DNA of 64,000 nt from Sphingobacteriales bacterium TSM_CSM (lineage in GTDB: Bacteria > Bacteroidota > Bacteroidia > Chitinophagales > UBA2359). Every line of letters begins with the position of its first letter. Position 1 is the stretch's first letter. The notes beneath the pieces were generated by a model. The model made no database searches. It worked only from the letters and a program-made list of their open reading frames with translations, and was not told where the DNA came from. Position numbers and translations under genes: made by a program. This document shows positions 45,664-53,630 of this stretch, piece by piece. The DNA is taken from the NCBI GenBank assembly GCA_002212725.1, contig MTCR01000084.1, positions 1 to 64,000 of the forward strand, written 5' to 3'.

Positions 45664-45740
45664 AATTGCCCCGATTTGCTTGAATTGCCACCAGATTTAT
45701 CTGGTGGACATAAAAAAGCCAATACTAAAAGGCTTTAGCC
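45664..45740 (+). repeat. Hairpin repeat, copy 1
   Basis: Shares about 55 almost identical bases with copy 2 (45958-46040). Core is the palindrome CCACCAGATTTATCTGGTGG (two 9-base arms), then ACATAAAAAAGCCAATA and a second small stem AAGCC/GGCTT. Confidence 0.8.
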
Positions 45741-45936
45741 GAAATATTGAGAGGAACTTTTGCTAAGGAACTACAGGCAATACATAAAAACAAACAAAAA
45801 CACAACCGGCTTTGTCAGCACTTGTGTTTCACCTTTTTCCATAAGCGGCACCCTATGCAAAGTGTTTTGTGTGCTATGTGGTTAAATTTTTACCGCAAAA
45901 AGCGCAAATGTTTAATTAATGCAATTTTGCTTACCC

Positions 45937-46040
45937 GAATTGCCCCCCGATTTACCTGAATTGCCCCCCGATTTGCTTGAATTGCCACCAGATTTATCTG
46001 GTGGACATAAAAAAGCCAATACAACTAAAAGGCTTTAGCT
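45937..46040 (+). repeat. Hairpin repeat, copy 2, preceded by 21-bp tandem units
   Basis: Three tandem 21-base units start at 45937, 45958 and 45979, each opening GAATTGCC and containing GATTT. The third has changed so that with the next bases it forms the palindrome CCACCAGATTTATCTGGTGG; copy 1 has the second and third units only. The AAGCC/GGCTT stem follows. Confidence 0.8.
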
Positions 46041-46070
46041 AACCAACTCAAGGCAGCCTGGGTTTAAACA

Positions 46071-46104
46071 AAAACCCGCAGGAAGATTGCCTTTCTGCGG
46101 GTTT
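46071..46104. terminator. Bidirectional terminator downstream of the M36 peptidase gene
   Basis: Stem AAAACCCGCAG/CTGCGGGTTTT with a 12-13-nt loop. T-rich on both strands, it ends the minus-strand M36 gene (stop at 46131). Confidence 0.75.
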
Positions 46105-46130
46105 TGTTTTGGTAAAACAAGCATTTTTGC

Positions 46131-49076
46131 TTACCTGTTCACCATCACTTTTTGTTGCAAGGTTTGGTTGTTTTGAGTTGCCTGCAACAGGTAAACGCCC
46201 TGCGGCAGTGCGGTGGTGTTAATGCGCAGGGTTTGCCCTCCGTTTTGGTTATTTGCTGCATACACCTGTTGCCCCAAAGCATTAAACATGGTTACCTGTG
46301 CATTGCCGTTTTGCGGCAGCTGCACCATTAGAAAATCATTAGCCGGGTTGGGGTACACCTGCATAGCGGCGCTATTGAAGTTGTTAATGCCGGTTTGAGT
46401 TTCATCGGCCTGTTCATACAGCACAAAATCGTCAATTGCGGCTTCTACCAGACTTCCGCCTTCGTAATCTAAGCCGGGAATGAGGTTGTCTGAAGCTACA
46501 AAGCGCAGGCGCACATCGGGGCTAAGCGTTACATAGTCCAGCACGCGCAGGGCAAACAGCCGCCAGCTATGGTCGGCCACATTGGTATTTTCTACCGGAA
46601 CCCAGGTTGTACCGCCATTGTTAGAAATATACACTTCCCAATTATCGTTGCCGGGGTTGGCCCCTTGGTCGTTGCTGTACCAGCGGTAGAACGAAAAAGC
46701 GGGGTTATCGTACTGCATCAGATTAAACGGTTTGGTGGTGAGGGTGGTTTTACCATCGTCCACATCGTTTACGCCTGCGGCACCGCCACTTGTGTCGTTT
46801 CCGGTAAAAGCGCATTGGTTATTGCCATCGGGGGTGTTATCGGTGCCGGTTTGCACCATGCTTACATCGTTTACATAAGATTCGATGGGCGAGCCAATTG
46901 TCCACATACCGGTAGTGGCATCATCACCGGGCGCGCCTAATGTCCAGTTGGCAGCAGTACCGAAGAGGTTGTCTTCGGCAAGGGTTTCGTAGCCTACCAG
47001 CATTTGAAATGGTATGTTGGGGTTGCTTGCGCGGTTGGCTAAGTAAGGCTCCGATAGTGGTACACCGCCCACGTTGTCTTCCAGTTCCAGGTAGTAATCA
47101 ACAATGGTTCCGGCAGTAAGGAACGGTATAAAACCGGTGTAAGTGCTGCCACCCGTAAGGGCTACTGCATTGGTATAGGTGAAAGGTTGTGTGCGGTCTG
47201 TACGGTACCAAAGCCCTACGCCTTCAACAAAAGGCAGGTAGTTAAAATCTATACCAAGGGTAAAGTTAATCTGTGCAAGGTCGGTGGGAGCAATAACGGG
47301 GTACTCGGCATGTACAATATCGGCGCTAATTTGCAGGTAAATGCCGTGCAGGGCAAAGTTATCTATAATGGCAATGCTGTTTGGGGTTCCGTCAGACAGG
47401 TTGCCGTTATCGTCATCGGCAATAAGTGCTTCAAACAAAATATCGCTGTACAGGGTACCTTCGTCGCCGTCAGGTCGCATGGGCACGCCTTCGTGCGAGT
47501 TAATGAAGATGGTAAACATGTTTTGCAGTCCTATTTGTTGCCCCAAATCCCACCAGGCGCCGGCAATAATTTCGCCGTTGTCATGCACTTCGCCGGTAAG
47601 GTCTTGCGGGTAAACTTTGGGGTTTTGGTCGTAGCGGCGTATGAAAGAATTAATAGCACCCACATTAAAGCCTTGCGACAAAATGGGGTTTTCGGTATGT
47701 GCAAAAGCCCATACATCGGCATAACCCTCGCCCAAAGAGCCGTTATCAAAATTGCCGCCTTTGTAATCGTAGAAATAATAGTTTATACCATGTCCGTATT
47801 CGTGGAAAATAATATCAGAGAACAGGGAGGTTGCAAAACAGCCGCCGCCTTGGGCATAAAAGTTTACGCCGCCGTCATAAAAGGCGTTGCAGTTGCCGTC
47901 GTTGCGGTCAACGCGGGTAATAATGGGAAAATCCATGGTAGTGAGGCCCGGAATCCAGCTTTTCATAAACTGGTGTTGTTTTACCACATGGTAAAAGCCC
48001 GATATTTGGGAGGAGGTAACAGAATTGGGCACGGTAATTTCTGAGCCGCCCGGCACTATGCTTACCGGAAACGAGGGGGTGGTACTGCCTGTTGCGCCGT
48101 TATACACACGGCAGAAAGGGCCATCGAGGTAGGCGGTTCCGTTTGCGGTGGCAGGTATTCCGGGCGGAAAAGCATAGTCAAGGTGTCCGTCGGCATCGGT
48201 ATAGTAGTCGGTAGCGCCTACGCGTATGCGCATGTGCGGAATGGTAACGGCTTGCGGGGCAAAGTTGGGGTTGGGTGTTACCTGTCCGTTCAGCGCATAG
48301 AGCGATTGAGCTTCTTCGGCATCAAAGCTGCACACCATGTTATAGCGGTAGTAAATAGTTCCGTTGTGGGCATCCATCCAAATTCGGAAATTTACCGGTT
48401 CGGTTTGTGTGCCGATGTTGCCTTTAATGGTAAAATCATAAACCAATTTATATTCATATCCCGATGGTGTAGGCACCGGCAATACTTTAAGGGCAGGTGT
48501 GGAGTGTTGAGGGTAATTTCCCGGCACATCGGCAACCGAGAGTTGCAGTGCTTGTTCGGGGGTAATGGCGGGTTGCGTATTTACCGCTATGTTGTTAAAC
48601 ACATCGGCGGTAAAGGCCACTACCTGTTTGCTGTTATTCAGCCTTATGCTTAGTCCGTTTCCCAATACAGGCAGCCCTTGGTAGAATTGGGTAAACTGTA
48701 CATAGTTAAGGCTGCGCCCGTTGTTAATGCGGTTTAGCTGAAAAGATGCAGCGGGCAGATTAAAGGCTTTGAGTTCGGAATTTACAAAGTACATGGCCAG
48801 GTCGGCATCGGAACCCGATGTGTTGAGTGTTACCGGCGTTCCGGCAGCGCGCATAGGCAGTTTGGTAAGCGTATTAAACTCGGCATACCAGGGGCCGTTT
48901 CGGTGTGCAAATTGTTGCCAGGCGGTTTGGTGGCGCAAACCGGCTTGTAGGCTTGGTTCGTCAATCCGAATTTGATCTTTAAAAACCGAAATGTTGTACT
49001 TTTGGTCGTTGCCGGCATACAAATTGGTTATTGCCGGCACTAATACACAGGCAAGCAGCAGGAAAACATGTTTCAT
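46131..49076 (-). CDS. Secreted M36 fungalysin-like metalloprotease with T9SS sorting domain
   Basis: 981 residues. Signal peptide (MKHVFLLLACVLVPAITNLYAG), an FTP-type propeptide (about 110-240; LNYVQFTQFYQGLPVLGNGL), then the M36 catalytic domain with HEYGHG (His425, Glu426, His429) and the third ligand Glu in GSLGEGYADVWAFAH. A beta-rich region (about 600-890) looks like a proprotein-convertase P or jelly-roll domain, and the last 80 residues (VYPNPANDFLMVQLPQNG ... LPQGVYLLQA) are a T9SS type A sorting domain. Expected on the cell surface or outside the cell, digesting protein. Monocistronic. Confidence 0.92.
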   Translation of the reverse strand: MKHVFLLLACVLVPAITNLYAGNDQKYNISVFKDQIRIDEPSLQAGLRHQTAWQQFAHRNGPWYAEFNTLTKLPMRAAGTPVTLNTSGSDADLAMYFVNSELKAFNLPAASFQLNRINNGRSLNYVQFTQFYQGLPVLGNGLSIRLNNSKQVVAFTADVFNNIAVNTQPAITPEQALQLSVADVPGNYPQHSTPALKVLPVPTPSGYEYKLVYDFTIKGNIGTQTEPVNFRIWMDAHNGTIYYRYNMVCSFDAEEAQSLYALNGQVTPNPNFAPQAVTIPHMRIRVGATDYYTDADGHLDYAFPPGIPATANGTAYLDGPFCRVYNGATGSTTPSFPVSIVPGGSEITVPNSVTSSQISGFYHVVKQHQFMKSWIPGLTTMDFPIITRVDRNDGNCNAFYDGGVNFYAQGGGCFATSLFSDIIFHEYGHGINYYFYDYKGGNFDNGSLGEGYADVWAFAHTENPILSQGFNVGAINSFIRRYDQNPKVYPQDLTGEVHDNGEIIAGAWWDLGQQIGLQNMFTIFINSHEGVPMRPDGDEGTLYSDILFEALIADDDNGNLSDGTPNSIAIIDNFALHGIYLQISADIVHAEYPVIAPTDLAQINFTLGIDFNYLPFVEGVGLWYRTDRTQPFTYTNAVALTGGSTYTGFIPFLTAGTIVDYYLELEDNVGGVPLSEPYLANRASNPNIPFQMLVGYETLAEDNLFGTAANWTLGAPGDDATTGMWTIGSPIESYVNDVSMVQTGTDNTPDGNNQCAFTGNDTSGGAAGVNDVDDGKTTLTTKPFNLMQYDNPAFSFYRWYSNDQGANPGNDNWEVYISNNGGTTWVPVENTNVADHSWRLFALRVLDYVTLSPDVRLRFVASDNLIPGLDYEGGSLVEAAIDDFVLYEQADETQTGINNFNSAAMQVYPNPANDFLMVQLPQNGNAQVTMFNALGQQVYAANNQNGGQTLRINTTALPQGVYLLQATQNNQTLQQKVMVNR

Positions 49077-49283
49077 ACGTACAAGTTAAAGGGGTAATTT
49101 TGATGGTGTGATATGCTAACAGAAAAAAAGAAAATTTGTTTTATCTCTTACAATTAAAGCCACCTTAAAGATACGTACAAACTAAATTAGTTGGCATACC
49201 AATATGGTTGTTTGTTCGGTTTTTTACAAAAAAATGGTGCATGAGGGTGTTTTTTTCATAAATTATTACAAATAACCCCAAGG

Positions 49284-49581
49284 TTGATTATTGTTGTTGC
49301 GAAAGTGAAGGAACACCGGCCACCAAACACCAAAATGCAGGAGCATGACTATAGCCGGGTTCATGAACGGCGCACACATAGGGTTGTTTACCTTACTAAT
49401 GCAACAAGGGTATTGGAAATTATTTTCGGTTACCGGACAAACTCAATGATGCTGCTTGCAGATGATTTACATGGTTTTGCATGTGTGTATTAGCATTGCC
49501 ATGTTTGCTTATTTTGTTGCAAGATGTTTTTCTGAAACGGCAAAATATGCTTTCAGTAAAGAAAAACTGGTTGTGTTTTAG
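49284..49581 (+). pseudogene. Remnant of a cation-diffusion-facilitator (CDF) transporter gene
   Basis: One frame (49284-49493) reads HERRTHRVVYLTNATRVLEI and IFGYRTNSMMLLADDLH, which matches the first membrane segment and the TNSxALLADAxH motif of CDF zinc/cation exporters. After a frame change near 49475 the next frame continues CISIAMFAYFVARCFSETAK and YAFSKEKLVVF to a stop at 49579-49581, matching the second segment and the following loop. The remaining 200 or more residues of a CDF protein are absent. So this is a truncated, frameshifted relic. Assignment is by eye. Confidence 0.6.
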
Positions 49582-49741
49582 GGTTATACAAGTGCGGCAG
49601 AGTTTAAAATGACAATTTTTGCAGGCAAAAAGACGCGGGCAACAAAGCGTTTACGCACGGAAGAACCGCGTTCAAAAAATAATTCAGCCCACATCGGGTT
49701 GCTGTAAAACCGGGTAAAAATGTTGCTGCAGGCGGGAGGCA

Positions 49742-50677
49742 TTACCGGTAGTTTTCCAGCATTTTTTCCAGTTTTTTGGGCATTCTCAGCATTACCTGTC
49801 CATCGTTGCCGGTATGGAGCGGAAACATTTCTATATGATGTTGGTAATACCAGTAAAAGTTGCTGCTAATATTGCCTTCGTTTTCGTTGTAGTAGTGCAT
49901 AATCAGGGGGGCAATTGCGGCAGCAACAGCCATAACACCATAGTTGTTTATAGGGTGAGCCAATGCGGCGCCTTTGGTGGGTATGGCCACTAAAGCGCCC
50001 AGATTGCCTACGGCATTGGGGGCGTTGGTTTCTAAATCAAGGACATAACATGCGGCAAAATTGGCGTCCAGAAACAGGTAAACCGGGTGTTCGTTAAAAT
50101 CGCCGTTCATTACCGACACTTTTTCCTGTGCAATATTTTGCAGGGCAATGGTAAAAAGGTCGCTAACCGGCGTTTCCCATTCTTTAATTTCGTCCCACAT
50201 TAAAAAGCGGAACTGTTCTTCAAAATCCAGTATGAGCATGGTACAGGTTTCGGGAAAATCAACGCGGTGTACCATTTTATTCATAAAATCGGCTCTTATG
50301 AAATTCCGGTCTTTAATCAGCACTTTCAGAAAGCGGCTGGCAAATTCAAGGTCTTTGAGCAGGTAGGTGTAGGCCGATTTATGGTCTTGTTGCAGTTTGT
50401 TGTAATGGTCATATATAATAGAAGTCCATTTTTCTTTTTCGGCTCTCATTACCTTTCTTACTAAGTTATCGAGGCCAAACTGCACTTCTTCCTCTTTTTT
50501 TTCCAATGATGCTTTTATAATGCCGTTTTCTATGGCATGTATGAACATGCGTTTTTCATTAAAGTATTGAACCGAAATGCTGATGAGTTGTTCGTAGTCT
50601 TGCTGCGAAATGAGATGGGTAAACACTTCGGGCAACAGGTAACTGTTTGCAGAAAGTTTGTTTTGTATAAAGTTCAT
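49742..50677 (-). CDS. Hypothetical cytoplasmic protein
   Basis: 311 residues, no signal peptide or membrane segment. The first half is helical and charged (EKKEEEVQFGLDNLVRKVMR); the second half is mixed alpha/beta with a hydrophobic Ala-rich stretch AHPINNYGVMAVAAAIAPLI. The phrase LGALVAIPTKGAALAHPINN is faintly like DUF1444-type proteins, but I would not assign it. Probably follows the TPR gene upstream (128 bp) in one transcript. Function unknown. Confidence 0.6.
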   Translation of the reverse strand: MNFIQNKLSANSYLLPEVFTHLISQQDYEQLISISVQYFNEKRMFIHAIENGIIKASLEKKEEEVQFGLDNLVRKVMRAEKEKWTSIIYDHYNKLQQDHKSAYTYLLKDLEFASRFLKVLIKDRNFIRADFMNKMVHRVDFPETCTMLILDFEEQFRFLMWDEIKEWETPVSDLFTIALQNIAQEKVSVMNGDFNEHPVYLFLDANFAACYVLDLETNAPNAVGNLGALVAIPTKGAALAHPINNYGVMAVAAAIAPLIMHYYNENEGNISSNFYWYYQHHIEMFPLHTGNDGQVMLRMPKKLEKMLENYR

Positions 50678-50805
50678 GCGGCAAAGAAGGTTAGTAGCCG
50701 GTTTATGGTTGTGCGTGCAATATATTGGTTTTGGCGAACATTGAGAGGTGTTTTGTCAAAAAATATTTGGCACAGCCTTATTGCCGTTGATGCAGCCTTC
50801 TTTGG

Positions 50806-51963
50806 TTAGCGGCAGTATTCTTTAATATCAAAATAAGCCTGACGCACGTTTAACTGGTAGGCGCGGTCAAAATCGGAGCAGCCTTTGTAGGGTTGGTTGA
50901 GGCTTATGTAGGCTAACCCGCGGTAGTAGTACGACATTCCGTCGGTTGGTTGCAGCTCTATTACTGCGGTAAAATCGTTAATGGCATCATCGTAGCGGCG
51001 CAACAAACCTTTTGCTACCCCGCGGCCTTTAAGTGCGGCAATAAAGAGCGGGTTTTGGTCTAATGCCAGGCTGTAATCTTCTATGGCACCGTCGTAATCG
51101 CCTTTCAGGGTTTTGGCCGATGCTCTGCCTTGCAGGGCATACACATAATCGGGCTTGTACTGAACCGCTTTGTTAAAAGTTTCAACAGCATCATCAAATT
51201 TACCCATTTTAATGAGTGTGCTGCCTTTGTTATATTGCAGTATCGGGTCTTTAGAGTCGAGTTTTATGGCTTTGTTGTAGTCTTTTATGGCGAGTTTAAA
51301 TTTTTTCATTTCGGTGTAACAGTTGGCACGCATTTGCAATACATCTTTATTGGCGGGGTCGCGGGCAATGCACTTGTTCAGCAGTTCTACGGCAGCTTCG
51401 TAGTCGTTATTGTTTACTTTCATAACTGCCTGATTGTAGTAATATTTAACATCTTCCTGCGCCTTAAAGCTAATTTGCGGGGTTTCAATGCGTTTATCCT
51501 GCACAATAACAGTATCGGTAAAATTAACCTGATAGAGCACGTCTAAGTTAAGGTTAATAATATCGGTATCACCACTGTTATTGGCTGCAACATCTTTGTT
51601 TTTTTTATCTTTTTTGGCCTTTGCTGTTTTTTGGGCATTTTTTTCGGGTATTTCCAATGGAGCAGGTTGTTCCGACGGAGGGGTATCTGTTTCGGGTTGT
51701 ACAGGAGCCGAAGGTTCGCTTCCATACATTTCAAAACCCGATGGATTTTGCAGCACCCCGCCCGATTCCTGGTTTTCGTCGCCGTAAGGCTGTACTGCGG
51801 GTTCTTTCTTTTTCTTCTTTTTCTTTTTTTGCTTGGATGGCTGAAGCAGAGAGGTATCTTCAGCGCCGTAGTAATTGAAATCCTGGGCAATAGCAACATT
51901 TCCGGCGCAAACGCTCAAAACAAACAACAGCGTTATGCAGAGCAGCGTATATGTTTTAAACAT
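50806..51963 (-). CDS. Exported tetratricopeptide-repeat protein
   Basis: 385 residues. A signal peptide (MFKTYTLLCITLLFVLSVCAG) is followed by a low-complexity Pro/Glu/Lys linker with a run of eight lysines and a KKDKKNK patch (about 45-130), then five to six TPR units from about residue 170 (YYYNQAVMKVNNNDYEAAVE, AIKDYNKAIKLDSKDPILQY, AVETFNKAVQYKPDYVYALQ, AIEDYSLALDQNPLFIAALK, AINDFTAVIELQPTDGMSYY). Likely a periplasmic or outer-membrane-associated scaffold. No partner can be named. Confidence 0.8.
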   Translation of the reverse strand: MFKTYTLLCITLLFVLSVCAGNVAIAQDFNYYGAEDTSLLQPSKQKKKKKKKKEPAVQPYGDENQESGGVLQNPSGFEMYGSEPSAPVQPETDTPPSEQPAPLEIPEKNAQKTAKAKKDKKNKDVAANNSGDTDIINLNLDVLYQVNFTDTVIVQDKRIETPQISFKAQEDVKYYYNQAVMKVNNNDYEAAVELLNKCIARDPANKDVLQMRANCYTEMKKFKLAIKDYNKAIKLDSKDPILQYNKGSTLIKMGKFDDAVETFNKAVQYKPDYVYALQGRASAKTLKGDYDGAIEDYSLALDQNPLFIAALKGRGVAKGLLRRYDDAINDFTAVIELQPTDGMSYYYRGLAYISLNQPYKGCSDFDRAYQLNVRQAYFDIKEYCR

Positions 51964-52113
51964 GTATTTTTATTGGTGTTTAATTTAAATCTGACAGGTT
52001 TGAAAACGGGGCAAGCCGGATAGTTATTATGCTGCTGCCGGATAAATGCCCCTTGTAGCCCCTTAAAAGCGGCAGTTGGTTAGTGCCGGTTGTTAACCCA
52101 TGCCAAATGACCG

Positions 52114-52410
52114 CTATCTGAAAGCAACTTCTTTAATGTGTTCTTCACCTATGCGCTTATTCATGAGTTGTATTATTTTTTCGCGGTTGTAATATAATTC
52201 CTGTTTAAGCGGGGCAGAGGTGATACTCAGATATAAAACGCCGTTTTTTACCTGTAAATTGCCTGTATGGCGCGCAATGGTCTTACCCATTACCTCTTCC
52301 CAATAGGTTTGCACACGGGCATTGTTCATTTTGGTGTTGAGCTGAAAAAGGGTAAAAAATTCGCGCAGCGCTTCTTTTAGCGTTTGTTCGTTGTGGTTGC
52401 GGATTGACAT
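52114..52410 (-). CDS. DUF721 (DciA-like) protein
   Basis: 98 residues: LKEALREFFTLFQLNTKMNN, then YWEEVMGKTIARHTGNLQVKN and GVLYLSITSAPLKQELYYN, the conserved blocks of DUF721. In many bacteria DUF721 proteins (DciA) help load the replicative helicase; Bacteroidota members are shorter and that role is inferred. A minus-strand TAACTTTG box (52456-52463) lies 46 nt upstream of the ATG. Confidence 0.83.
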   Translation of the reverse strand: MSIRNHNEQTLKEALREFFTLFQLNTKMNNARVQTYWEEVMGKTIARHTGNLQVKNGVLYLSITSAPLKQELYYNREKIIQLMNKRIGEEHIKEVAFR

Positions 52411-52724
52411 AAAACAGGCGGTTTTACTTTATTGTACTGTACAATTACCAACTCACAAAGTTACTGGTTTTTTTGATTAAAATGTGCCTTGTTTTGCAAA
52501 TATCCGATTGCCTTGCCTGCGCAAGGCTTTACCCTTGTATAGCGGTTGTTGGCATGCTGCCTCATGCAGCATTAGACTGCGCAAGGGCGTTATTTGAAAA
52601 AAACGAGTGATTTTGCCGGCAAAAGCAACACCCGCAATTGCTCTTTGTTGCAAATATACCGGTTTATTGCAAAGTTGGTTTCATCAAAAGAAAAGGCTTA
52701 TCTTTGTGATGAAATTAGCAGAAA
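52411..52724. other. Intergenic region upstream of the PD-(D/E)XK nuclease gene
   Basis: Divergent promoters. It contains GCCTGCGCAAG (52515-52525), which recurs at 53599-53609 on the other side of the nuclease gene, a related CTGCGCAAG (about 52577), a hairpin ATGCTGC/GCAGCAT (about 52553-52571) and the nuclease promoter box TATCTTTG (52699-52706). Confidence 0.55.
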
Positions 52725-53582
52725 ATGAGTGAAATAAGAGAAAAATATGTCAATCCCTTTACCGATTTTGGGTTCAAGAAATTGTTTGGTGAAGAACCCA
52801 ACAAAGACCTGCTTCTGGATTTTCTGAATGAGTTGTTGCGCGAGCAGGAAGGGGAGATAAAAGAACTGACCTACCTCAAAAATGAACACCTTGGTGCGGG
52901 CGATGCAGACCGGAGAGCCATTTTTGACCTTTATTGCGAGAATGAAAATGGTGAGAAGTTTATTGTAGAATTACAAAAATCGAAGCAACAGTTTTTTAAA
53001 GACCGGACCTTATATTATGCTACATTTCCGATACAGGAGCAGGCAAAGCGGGCTGACTGGAACTATGAGTTAAAGGCGGTATATACGGTAGCCATTCTGG
53101 ATTTTGTGTTTGATGAGGACAGGTCGGAAGCGCAAAAATACCGCTATGATGTAAAACTGACGGATATAGCGACATGCAAAGTGTTTTACGACAAACTGAT
53201 GTTTATCTACTTAGAACTGCCCAAATTTGACAAAGAGGTGGAAGAACTGGAAACCCGGTTTGAGAAGTGGCTTTATGTGTTAAAGAATTTGAACCGATTG
53301 GAGCACATACCCGACCGTTTGCGGGAGCGCATATTTGAGCGTTTGTTTGAGGTGGCAGAGGTGGCCAAGTTAAGCAGGGAGGAATTGCTGTCTTATGAAG
53401 ACAGTTTGAAGTATTACCGCGACCTGAAAAACTCATTAGACACTGCTTTTGAAGAAGGCAGGCTGGAAGGTTTAATCAAAGTAATTAAAAATGGCATTGC
53501 CGCCGGAATGGACGTAAAAACATTAGCAAAGCTCACCGGTTTATCGGAAGAAGAGGTGAACAGGGTTATAGGCGGATTCTGA
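52725..53582 (+). CDS. Rpn/PD-(D/E)XK transposase-family nuclease
   Basis: 285 residues. The N-terminus YVNPFTDFGFKKLFGEEPNK is the signature of the PDDEXK_2 (Rpn-like, recombination-promoting nuclease) family. The active-site residues are visible as Asp in RRAIFDLYCENENG and the E-x-Q of KFIVELQKSKQ. The C-terminus ends AGMDVKTLAKLTGLSEEEVN, a small helical DNA-binding-like tail common in this family. Members are scattered, multi-copy and associated with horizontal movement or phage defence. Convergent with ligA, 48 bp away. Confidence 0.88.
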   Translation: MSEIREKYVNPFTDFGFKKLFGEEPNKDLLLDFLNELLREQEGEIKELTYLKNEHLGAGDADRRAIFDLYCENENGEKFIVELQKSKQQFFKDRTLYYATFPIQEQAKRADWNYELKAVYTVAILDFVFDEDRSEAQKYRYDVKLTDIATCKVFYDKLMFIYLELPKFDKEVEELETRFEKWLYVLKNLNRLEHIPDRLRERIFERLFEVAEVAKLSREELLSYEDSLKYYRDLKNSLDTAFEEGRLEGLIKVIKNGIAAGMDVKTLAKLTGLSEEEVNRVIGGF

Positions 53583-53630
53583 TACGGGTTTCCTTTTTGC
53601 CTGCGCAAGAGTTGGGTTGGTAAACAACAC

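Larger units (their letters stand above)
45349..46130. other. 782-bp hairpin- and repeat-rich intergenic region
   Basis: No gene supported (an open frame at 45747-45959 overlaps the repeats and has no family match). In order it holds TCGCAAAGAGCGCA repeats (about 45415-45450), a hairpin TTTAG...CCC/GGG...TAAA (45560-45584), a terminator (45592-45620), a short palindrome CCGGCTAATGCCGG (45628-45641), two copies of a hairpin repeat (45664-45740 and 45958-46040) and a terminator near 46071-46104. Confidence 0.7.

Noticed and set aside
45747-45959. 70-codon open frame in the hairpin region
   Set aside because: It runs into the 21-bp tandem units and has no family match.
47187-48044. 285-codon open frame on the plus strand
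   Set aside because: Antisense to the M36 peptidase catalytic domain; Val/Gly/Lys-rich with no motif.
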